Below, in pieces: positions 57,663-64,000 of a DNA stretch of 64,000 bases. Position 1 is the stretch's first letter, and each line of letters opens with the position of its first letter. Source of the DNA: Pseudonocardia endophytica (GTDB lineage Bacteria > Actinomycetota > Actinomycetes > Mycobacteriales > Pseudonocardiaceae); assembly GCF_004339565.1 (NCBI RefSeq), contig NZ_SMFZ01000002.1, forward strand, positions 2,852,001-2,916,000. The letters are read 5' to 3'. A program made the translations under genes and the position numbers. The notes below the pieces were generated by a model. That model was not told where the DNA came from. It did no database searches and worked only from the letters and a program-made list of their open reading frames with translations.

Positions 57663-58784
57663 ATGCGTACACGTGGAGCCGTCGTCCGGCAGGCGCCGGG
57701 CAAGTACGAGGTCGTGGATCTGGAGCTGGACGACCCGCGACCGGACGAGGTGCAGGTCAAGCTCGTGGCGTCGGGGATGTGCCACTCCGACGACCACTTC
57801 GCGACCGGCGACATCCCGGTCGGTACGTATCCGATGGCGGGTGGGCACGAGGGCGCCGGCATCGTGACGAAGGTCGGTCCGAACAGCAAGGGCATCGAGG
57901 AGGGTGACCACGTCATCTTCTCGTTCCTCCCGTCCTGCGGGCACTGCCGCTGGTGCGCCAGCGGCCAGCAGAACCTCTGCGACCACGGCGCGTCGATCCT
58001 GCAGGGGCCGCGCTGGACCGACGGCAGCTACCGGCTGCGGACCGTCGACGGCGACGAGCCGGTCGGGCAGGTCTGCGGGATCTCGACGTTCTGCGAGTAC
58101 ACGACGGCGTCGCTGGAGTCCGCAGTCAAGATCGAGAAGGACATCCCGCTGAACGTGGCCTGTCTGGTCGGCTGCGGGGTCGGCACCGGCTGGGGCTCCG
58201 CGGTGAACGCCGCAGAGGTGCAGCCGGGCCACACCGTGATCGTCATGGGCATCGGCGGCATCGGGATCAACGCGGTCCAGGGCGCCGCGCACGCCGGGGC
58301 GTCGAACATCATCGCCGTGGACCCGGTGGCGTTCAAGCGCGAGAAGGCCCAGGAGATGGGCGCGACGCACGCCGCCGAGTCGATGGAGGAGGCCACCGAG
58401 CTGGCCAAGCAGTTCACGAACGGACAGGGTGCCGACTCGGCGATCGTCACCGTCGGCGTGACGACCGGCGAGCACGTCGCGCAGGCGTTCGCGTCCATCC
58501 GTAAGGCCGGCACGACCGTCGTCACCGGGATCGGGAACATGGAGGAGGTCGGGGTCCCGATCGCGATCTCCGAGCTCACGTTGTTCCAGAAGCGCCTGCA
58601 GGGCGCGCTGTTCGGCGGCTCCAACCCGAACTGGGACATCCAGCGCCAGATCCAGCTCTACCGCGACGGCGCTCTGAAGCTCGACGAGCTGATCACGAAG
58701 ACCTACACGCTGGACGAGATCAACCAGGGCTACCAGGACATGCGCGACGGCAAGAACGTCCGGGGCGTCATCGAGTACGCCTGA
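57663..58784 (+). CDS. NDMA-dependent alcohol dehydrogenase (mycofactocin-linked type)
   Basis: A 373-residue zinc alcohol dehydrogenase. Catalytic zinc ligands C40 (GMCHSDDH), H62-E63 (AGGHEGAG) and C174 (CLVGCGVGTGWG region); structural-zinc Cys 92, 95, 98 and 106 (CGHCRWC...LC). The C-terminal FGGSNPNWDIQRQI segment marks the TIGR03989 group, which holds NADH so tightly that an external acceptor, mycofactocin in vivo or NDMA in assay, is needed. GGGGAAG precedes the ATG. No mycofactocin biosynthesis gene is in the window. Confidence 0.88.
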   Translation: MRTRGAVVRQAPGKYEVVDLELDDPRPDEVQVKLVASGMCHSDDHFATGDIPVGTYPMAGGHEGAGIVTKVGPNSKGIEEGDHVIFSFLPSCGHCRWCASGQQNLCDHGASILQGPRWTDGSYRLRTVDGDEPVGQVCGISTFCEYTTASLESAVKIEKDIPLNVACLVGCGVGTGWGSAVNAAEVQPGHTVIVMGIGGIGINAVQGAAHAGASNIIAVDPVAFKREKAQEMGATHAAESMEEATELAKQFTNGQGADSAIVTVGVTTGEHVAQAFASIRKAGTTVVTGIGNMEEVGVPIAISELTLFQKRLQGALFGGSNPNWDIQRQIQLYRDGALKLDELITKTYTLDEINQGYQDMRDGKNVRGVIEYA

Positions 58785-58787
58785 CGC

Positions 58788-59774
58788 TCACCCGCCGACC
58801 AGGGCCGTGAACCGGTCCAGGTCGACGTTCCCGCCGGAGACGACGACGCCGACCCGCGCGCCCGCGAAGCGCTGCGGGTCGGCGGCGACGGCGACGCGCA
58901 GCCCGGCCATCGCGAGCGCGCCGGTCGGCTCGACGAGGATCTTCATCCGGGTGGCGAACGTCCGCATCGCGTCGACGAGCTGGTCGTCGGTGACGGTGAG
59001 GACGTCCGTGACGTGGTCGCGCAGGATCGGGAACGTGCGGGTGCCGAGCGCGGTCGTCGCGGCGCCGTCGGCGATCGTGCGGGGCTGCTCGATGCGCACG
59101 ATCCGCCCGGCGCGCAACGACTGCCGGGCGTCGTCGCCCGCCTCGGGCTCGACGCCGTAGACGGCGGCGCCGGGGGAGAGCGCCTGCGCGGCGAGCAGTG
59201 AGCCGGACAGCAGCCCACCCCCGCCGAGACAGACGAACAGCGCGTCCAGCGGGCCCGCGTCCTCCAGCAGCTCGAGCGCGGCCGTGCCCTGCCCGGCGAT
59301 CACGTCGGGGTGGTCGAACGGCGGCACGAGCGTCATCCCGCGCTCGCCGGACAGCGTGGTGGCGATCTGCTCGCGGTCCTCGGTGTAGCGGTCGTATCCG
59401 ACGACGGCCGCGCCGTACCCCTGCGTCGCCGCCAGCTTGCCGGCCGGGGCGTCGGTGGGCATGACGATCGTCGCCGGGATGTCCAACACGGACGCGGCGA
59501 GCGCGACGGCCTGGGCGTGGTTCCCGGAGGAGAACGCGACGACACCCGCCCTCCGCTGTTCCGCCGACAGCCGGGACAGCGTGTGGAACGCGCCGCGGAA
59601 CTTGAAGCTGCCGGTGCGCTGCAGGTTCTCCGGCTTGACCAGGACGCTCGCGCCGATCTCGGAGTCGGTGAGGCGGGAGGTGAGCACCGGCGTGCGGTGC
59701 GCGGTCCCGGCGATCCGCGACGCGGCGGCGCGGACGTCGTCGGGAGTGGGGAGATCGGTGGGGTCGGCGGCCAT
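58788..59774 (-). CDS. PLP-dependent threonine/serine dehydratase-like enzyme
   Basis: A 328-residue fold-type II PLP enzyme. The PLP Lys is K58 in TGSFKFRGA, the phosphate-binding glycine loop is LGGGGLLSG, and SSGNHAQAVAL is the substrate-carboxylate loop. It has no C-terminal ACT-like regulatory domain, so it resembles catabolic threonine dehydratase, serine dehydratase or threo-3-hydroxyaspartate ammonia-lyase. The ATG at 59774 is used; the frame is open further upstream without homology. It converges on the ADH gene with three bases between. Confidence 0.85.
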   Translation of the reverse strand: MAADPTDLPTPDDVRAAASRIAGTAHRTPVLTSRLTDSEIGASVLVKPENLQRTGSFKFRGAFHTLSRLSAEQRRAGVVAFSSGNHAQAVALAASVLDIPATIVMPTDAPAGKLAATQGYGAAVVGYDRYTEDREQIATTLSGERGMTLVPPFDHPDVIAGQGTAALELLEDAGPLDALFVCLGGGGLLSGSLLAAQALSPGAAVYGVEPEAGDDARQSLRAGRIVRIEQPRTIADGAATTALGTRTFPILRDHVTDVLTVTDDQLVDAMRTFATRMKILVEPTGALAMAGLRVAVAADPQRFAGARVGVVVSGGNVDLDRFTALVGG

Positions 59775-59914
59775 GGGGGCCAGCGTGCGTGAGCCGGACC
59801 GGCCGATCAAGCTGCTCCGTGCTGCGCAACGTCGACGCCCGGTGTGAACGGACGAACACGTCATTCCGGACTGCGCCCGAGCGGCGTCCAGACCCGGCCC
59901 GCTGTGGCCGACCA

Positions 59915-59976
59915 TGATCGGCCACTTCGGAGGAAGCCGGCCGCTGGTGGCCGTTCCGCTCCGAAGATGCCGATCA
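59915..59976. terminator. TGATCGGC-type long hairpin, probable terminator
   Basis: TGATCGGCCACTTCGGAG (59915-59932) pairs with CTCCGAAGATGCCGATCA (59959-59976) in 16 of 18 positions; the 26-base interior adds GGAA/TTCC and CGGCC/GGCCG helices around GCTGGT. It lies in the 279-base gap downstream of hrpB on the minus strand and upstream of the dehydratase gene, so it may end hrpB transcription. It shares its first 12 bases and 15 of 16 overall with the element at 33609. Confidence 0.7.
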
Positions 59977-60053
59977 TCGGCCTCGACGGTCCCCGCGCCG
60001 CGGCTCCGGGCCCGCCCGGCCGGCGGGCGAACGGCTCGCTCCGCGAACGGTGA

Positions 60054-62774
60054 TCACCGGCGGGGGCGGCCGGTGCCACGTCCCGGGATGGCCGTGCGCG
60101 GGTCCTCCGGCCAGGCGTGTTTCGGGTACCGGCCACGCAGTTCGGCGCGGACCTGCGGATAGCCGTTGTTCCAGAAGGACTCCAGGTCGCTCGTGACGGC
60201 GGCGGGGCGTCCGGCGGGGGAGAGCAGGTGCAGCACCACCGGCACCCGGCCGTCGGCCACGGTGGGCGACGCCGTCCATCCGAACGTCTCCTGCACCCTC
60301 ACCGGCAGCACCGGCGCGTCCCCGGTGTAATCCACCGCGATCCGCGACCCGCTCGGCACCGGCAGGCGTTCCGGGGCGAGCTCGTCGAGCCGCCGGACGT
60401 CCGCCCCGACCCGCGTCGCGACGAACGCGCGCAGCGCCTGTCCGGCGTCGACCTTGGACAGATCAGCACGACGACGGGCGGTCGCCAGCGATCCGGCGAG
60501 CCAGCCGTCCGGCTCGATGGCGTTCGCGACAAGGCTCTGCTCGTCCACCGTCGGCCACGGCTCGCCGAGGGCGCGGTGCAGGAAGTCCAGCCGCTCGCGC
60601 AGCGACCGGGCGGCCGGGGTCCAGCGCAGCAGCCCGGTGCCCTCCTCCTGCAGGCCCTGGACGAGTGCGGCGCGCACCTCGCCGGGATCGGCGTCGGTGA
60701 CCGGGCGCGAGTCCAGCTCGATGGCGCCGAGCCGACGGACACGGCGGGCGGAGACGTCGCCGCCGGACCAGGCCACCTCGACGGACTCGGTGAGCAACGC
60801 GCTGCCCGCCTCCTCCGCGAGCGACCGATCGGCCGGAGCGGCCAGCCGGACCCGGCCGTGCGTGTCACCGGGACGGCGATCGGCGAGGGCGACGGCGAGC
60901 CACTCGTTGTCCCGCAACGGTCCCGCCGGCACCTCGACGGCCGTCCCGCCCGCCATCAGGTACACGCCCGACCCCGCGTCGCGACGTCGCGCGAGCCGCT
61001 CCGGATGGGCGAGCCCGACGACCAGGGCCGGCTCGTCGCGCTGCGACCGGCCAGGGCCGCGACGCGCTCCCGGTGGCCGGTCGTCGCCCGGTGCCCCGTT
61101 GGCCGACTTGTCGCCGCTGCCGCTGCCGGATCGTCGGTCGGGTCTGCTGCTCCCCGGCGGCGTGGTGCCTCGACGTCCGGCAGTCGATTCGGCCTCGGCC
61201 GTCCACAGTCCACCGGCGTCACGCGGTCGCAGGTCGGTTCGCGTGTCGCCGGCAGGGGCGTCGGTCGACCCGCCCCGGTCGCCCGCGCCCCGCCCGGCAT
61301 CGTCGTCCCGACCCGTCCGTTGCCTGCGGGCCAGGCCGGACAGGCGTCTCACCTCGTCGCGCCACCGGCCGGATCCCGGCGCCCGGCCCGAGCGCAGCGC
61401 ACGCAGCGATGACTCCACATCGGACTCCGATGTGGAGCCCCGTCCGTCGTCGTCGAGGAGCGCCACCACCTCGGCAGCGGTCCGGGGATCGGCGGCGTCG
61501 TCGAGCAGAGCCCTGGCCAGCCGCGGGTGCAGCCCGACGGCGGCCATCCGCGCACCCTGCGGGGTCACCGCGCCGTCGGTGGAGAGGGCGCCGAGCGCGG
61601 TCAGGACGTCCCGGCCGGCCGCGAGGGGACCGGCCGGTGGCGCGTCCCACCACCGGAGCCCGGCGCCGTCCGGTGTTCCCCAGACGGCGAGGTCCAGCGC
61701 GAGCCGGGTGAGGTCCGCCGTCCGGATCTCCGGCTCGGGAGCGCGGACGAGCGTCTCGCCCTCCGGCCAGCAGCGGTACACGTGTCCGGCCGCCTCCCGC
61801 CCGGCCCGGCCTGCGCGCTGGTCGGCCACCGCGCGCGACACCCTGCGGGTGACCAGCCCGGACAACCCGCGGCGATGGTCGGTGTGCGGCGACCGGGCCA
61901 GCCCGGCGTCGACGACCGCCCGCACGCCCGGCACGGTCAGGCTGGACTCGGCGACCGACGTCGCGAGCACGACCCGCCGTCGCGGCCCCTCGCGCAGCGC
62001 CGCGTCCTGCTCCGCGGCGGGCAGGCGACCGTGGAGGGCGAGCACGTCCGTGTCGAGCGACGGGTCGTCGTGCAGGATCGCGGCCGTGCGGCCGATCTCC
62101 GCGACGCCGGGCAGGAACGCCAGGACGCTCCCGTGCGCCAGTGCGGTGCGGACCGCCCGGGCGACGGTCGCCTCGATCCGCTCCCCGCGGGCGGGCGGGA
62201 CGTGGTGCACGTCGACCGGGAACGAGCGCGCCTCGACGGTCAGGACCGGGGCCGGATCGCTCCCGCCGAGCAGCTCCGCGGGCCGCCCGGCGTCCAGCGT
62301 CGCCGACGTCGCGAGCAGCCGCAGGTCGGGTCGCAGCCCGTCGCGGGCGTCGAGCAGCAGCGTGAACAGCAGGTCCGCGTCGAGGTGGCGTTCGTGGCAC
62401 TCGTCGAGGATCACGGTGTGCACGCCCGGCAGCTCCGGGTCGGCCGTCAGCCGGCGCAGCAGCAGACCGGACGTCACGACCTCGACGCGGGTGCGCGCCG
62501 AGGTCCGTGAGTCGCCGCGGACCGAGTAGCCGACGTCCTCGCCGACGGCGGTGCCGAGCAACGCGGACATCCGGGCCGCCGCGGCCCGGGCGGCGACCCT
62601 GCGGGGTTCGGCGACCAGCACCCGCGACGACGGGCCCCGGAGAGCGAGCGGGACGAGCGTCGTCTTCCCGGTGCCCGGCGGTGCGACGAGCACGGCGGCG
62701 CCCCGCTCGTCGAGCGCCGCCGTCACGCCCGCAAGCGCGTCCCGCACGGGCAGGTCGGGCAGCTCGGACGGCAC
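60054..62774 (-). CDS. hrpB: ATP-dependent helicase HrpB
   Basis: A 906-residue DEAH-box helicase. Walker A APPGTGKTT (31-39), Walker B DECHER (124-129), SAT motif LLATSATLD, and the C-terminal motif with QRAGRAGREAAGHVYRCW. The C-terminal HrpB domain includes VPVVLHLLSPAGRPAAVTSD, LESFWNNGYPQVRAELRGRY and PKHAWPEDP, the signature tail of this family. About 110 residues near 455-565 form a Gly/Arg/Asp-rich, probably disordered insertion not seen in E. coli HrpB (about 810 residues). The RNA or DNA target is unknown. Confidence 0.93.
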   Translation of the reverse strand: MPSELPDLPVRDALAGVTAALDERGAAVLVAPPGTGKTTLVPLALRGPSSRVLVAEPRRVAARAAAARMSALLGTAVGEDVGYSVRGDSRTSARTRVEVVTSGLLLRRLTADPELPGVHTVILDECHERHLDADLLFTLLLDARDGLRPDLRLLATSATLDAGRPAELLGGSDPAPVLTVEARSFPVDVHHVPPARGERIEATVARAVRTALAHGSVLAFLPGVAEIGRTAAILHDDPSLDTDVLALHGRLPAAEQDAALREGPRRRVVLATSVAESSLTVPGVRAVVDAGLARSPHTDHRRGLSGLVTRRVSRAVADQRAGRAGREAAGHVYRCWPEGETLVRAPEPEIRTADLTRLALDLAVWGTPDGAGLRWWDAPPAGPLAAGRDVLTALGALSTDGAVTPQGARMAAVGLHPRLARALLDDAADPRTAAEVVALLDDDGRGSTSESDVESSLRALRSGRAPGSGRWRDEVRRLSGLARRQRTGRDDDAGRGAGDRGGSTDAPAGDTRTDLRPRDAGGLWTAEAESTAGRRGTTPPGSSRPDRRSGSGSGDKSANGAPGDDRPPGARRGPGRSQRDEPALVVGLAHPERLARRRDAGSGVYLMAGGTAVEVPAGPLRDNEWLAVALADRRPGDTHGRVRLAAPADRSLAEEAGSALLTESVEVAWSGGDVSARRVRRLGAIELDSRPVTDADPGEVRAALVQGLQEEGTGLLRWTPAARSLRERLDFLHRALGEPWPTVDEQSLVANAIEPDGWLAGSLATARRRADLSKVDAGQALRAFVATRVGADVRRLDELAPERLPVPSGSRIAVDYTGDAPVLPVRVQETFGWTASPTVADGRVPVVLHLLSPAGRPAAVTSDLESFWNNGYPQVRAELRGRYPKHAWPEDPRTAIPGRGTGRPRR

Positions 62775-62801
62775 CGTCCCAGTCTGCCCGCGCCCGCACG
62801 C

Positions 62802-62844
62802 ACGACGGCGGGGCGCCCCCGCCGGAGGGGCGCCCCGCCGTCGT
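62802..62844. terminator. Strong hairpin terminator
   Basis: A perfect 18-bp stem: 62802-62819 (ACGACGGCGGGGCGCCCC) pairs with 62827-62844 around CGCCGGA. It lies 14 bases past the stop of the DUF6777 gene on the minus strand and 28 bases upstream of hrpB, so it should end transcription of the DUF6777 gene before hrpB. No T tract is needed with a GC stem this strong. Confidence 0.8.
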
Positions 62845-62857
62845 CGCCGGGGAGTCG

Positions 62858-64000
62858 TCAGCCGCCGGAACCGGTGGTGGTCGTGGTGGTGGTCGTGGAC
62901 GGAGGTGTCGAGGACGTCGACGACCCGGTGTCCGGCGCGACGAGGTTCGGCGCGACCAGGTCCGGCGAGTCCGACGTCGTCGGAGCGGCCGGATCGACCG
63001 GCTGCACCGAACTCGGCGAGAGCTGGAACGACGAGCCGCTCCAGGTGTAGGTCCAGTCCTGCGTCTCGCTCGGCGTGGACGTGTCCTCGGCGCCGTACAC
63101 GGCCATGGTGGCGGTGAGGGTGGTCCCGCTGAGGGCGACCGAGCGGAACTCGGGCATCTGCGGGCTGTTCGGCACCGACTGCGGCGTGAGCGTGTCGATC
63201 ACCGATCCGGTCGGGTCGATGACCTGGACCTGGGTCTGGTCACCGCAGGTCACGAGCACCGCCGTGTCCTGCTCGCCGGTGCTCTTCAGGGAGGCCGTTC
63301 CGGAGCTCTGGGCCTGCGACGAGCCGGCCTTCGTGCCGTCGGGGCACGTCGCCGCCTCGAGCGGATCGGTCGTCGCCTGACGCAGCCCCGGATCACCCGG
63401 CGTGCCGTTCCCGGAGCCGTCCGTCTGCGTGCCGTCGGTTCCGTCGGTTCCGTCGGTTCCGTCCGTGCCCCCGGGCGGCGTGGTCCCGTTTCCGCCCGTC
63501 GTGGTGCCGTTCTGCCCGCCCGGAAGCGTCTCGCCGTAGTCGCCGTCCGGGATCGGCTTCCAGCCCGGCTCGTAGCCGACCTTCCGCTCGAACGGCCGGT
63601 TCTTGTAGGGGTCCACCAGCGTGTAGTTGTTCACGACGTTCGTCGTGTTCTGCACGACCGTGATGTTGGTCTGGTTGAAGGTCACCCAGCTCTGGCCGAT
63701 GTAGACCGGAGCGGTGAGCAGCGTCGGCGCGGTCAGCGGGTTGCCGCAGGCACAGCGCACGACGGGCGAGCCGTACTTGTCGACGAACACGGCGGATCCG
63801 GCCTGCAGCACGGAGCTCACGACCGTCGCGCGGCCGTTCACGTAGCCGTGGTTCGTCACCTGCGTGTCCGAGCGCAGCAGGACCGGCGTCAGCGTCGAGA
63901 CGTAGCTGTCGATCTGCGACGTCTGGATGTTCAGCACGCCCGCCCAGGCCGCGGCCTGGCTCGGGTGGGCGTTCAGGAAGCCGGTCAGCTTCGCCGCGTC
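62858..64000 (-). CDS. DUF6777 domain protein, N-terminus outside window
   Basis: The C-terminal 380 residues of a larger protein; its 5' end is beyond the right edge (the frame stays open to base 64000, reading DAAKLTGFLNAHPSQAAAWAGV). It has the DUF6777 pattern: VLLRSDTQVTNHGYVNGRAT, AGSAVFVDKYGSPVVRCACG with CACG, and APVYIGQSWVTF. A Gly/Thr-rich linker with GTD repeats (63437-63470) leads to a second beta-rich domain and an Ser/Thr-rich tail (TTTTTTTT). DUF6777 proteins usually have an N-terminal membrane or lipoprotein segment, so it is probably exported. Function unknown. Confidence 0.7.
   Translation of the reverse strand, partial: DAAKLTGFLNAHPSQAAAWAGVLNIQTSQIDSYVSTLTPVLLRSDTQVTNHGYVNGRATVVSSVLQAGSAVFVDKYGSPVVRCACGNPLTAPTLLTAPVYIGQSWVTFNQTNITVVQNTTNVVNNYTLVDPYKNRPFERKVGYEPGWKPIPDGDYGETLPGGQNGTTTGGNGTTPPGGTDGTDGTDGTDGTQTDGSGNGTPGDPGLRQATTDPLEAATCPDGTKAGSSQAQSSGTASLKSTGEQDTAVLVTCGDQTQVQVIDPTGSVIDTLTPQSVPNSPQMPEFRSVALSGTTLTATMAVYGAEDTSTPSETQDWTYTWSGSSFQLSPSSVQPVDPAAPTTSDSPDLVAPNLVAPDTGSSTSSTPPSTTTTTTTTGSGG

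Noticed and set aside
1..64000. Signs of a mobile element, prophage or recent large transfer
   Set aside because: I saw no transposase, integrase, tRNA, flanking repeats or shift in base composition across the window.

Overview
The window is very GC-rich with almost no intergenic space. It looks like the chromosome of an actinomycete of the family Pseudonocardiaceae, most likely Pseudonocardia or a close relative. The lineage clues are an XRE/DUF397 pair, DUF6314-, DUF6319- and DUF6777-like proteins, a mycothiol-type maleylpyruvate isomerase-fold protein, an AftB-like GT-C glycosyltransferase, an NDMA-dependent (mycofactocin-type) alcohol dehydrogenase, RecBCD, and many GTG starts and ATGA/GTGA overlaps. 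I saw no rRNA, tRNA, CRISPR array, prophage or insertion sequence. The taxon is inferred from gene content and is not proven.

Layout. 1-9.6 kb: the end of a WhiJ-like regulator with its DUF397 partner, DUF6314, an isocitrate-lyase-like enzyme, PPK2, a DUF485/ActP-type symporter pair, a fluoride riboswitch followed by two FluC/CrcB genes and a UspA gene, an acetamidase-SDR operon, a decayed AraC/VOC pair, and a Sua5-type tRNA modification enzyme. 9.6-24.5 kb: a GT-C glycosyltransferase, SMR exporter plus TetR, a sensor-kinase-like protein with a Pro/Gly-rich tail, pseudouridine synthase, LysE exporter, AraC/DUF2000/CoA-transferase, xylulokinase, a small conserved protein with an SDR, a P450 divergent from its probable TetR repressor, and an AAA ATPase downstream of a frameshifted small membrane gene. 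24.5-32 kb: a translationally coupled MarR-ABC-MFS export operon and a lutABC lactate-oxidation operon running into a two-gene MaoC/HTD2-type dehydratase. 32-37.5 kb: small enzymes, gamma-carbonic anhydrase, a 15-bp tandem repeat, an operon of NUDIX, Rho-N, 5-FTHF-cyclo-ligase-like and macrodomain genes, and a DedA protein. 37.4-46.3 kb: recC-recB-recD. 46.4-52 kb: a small membrane protein with a winged-helix regulator, an AraC/zinc-ribbon-SDR pair, VOC, and a Ser/Thr kinase with a predicted extracellular propeller. 52-64 kb: peroxiredoxin-TetR-heme oxygenase with an iron box and a 27-bp palindrome, DUF6319, TMEM175, a zinc-free ADH-like reductase, MFS, the NDMA-dependent ADH, a PLP dehydratase, HrpB, and a secreted-type DUF6777 protein cut by the window edge.

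The best regulatory stories are the fluoride switch, where one hairpin appears to mask the crcB ribosome binding site; the heme oxygenase promoter, with separate iron and TetR-type sites; and a set of intergenic TGATCGGC inverted repeats that appear to act as terminators. Two genes look broken: the AraC/VOC remnant and the small membrane gene with a single-base frameshift. No wholly new multi-gene system stands out. The most unusual neighbourhoods are the lut-MaoC operon and the NUDIX/macrodomain operon.
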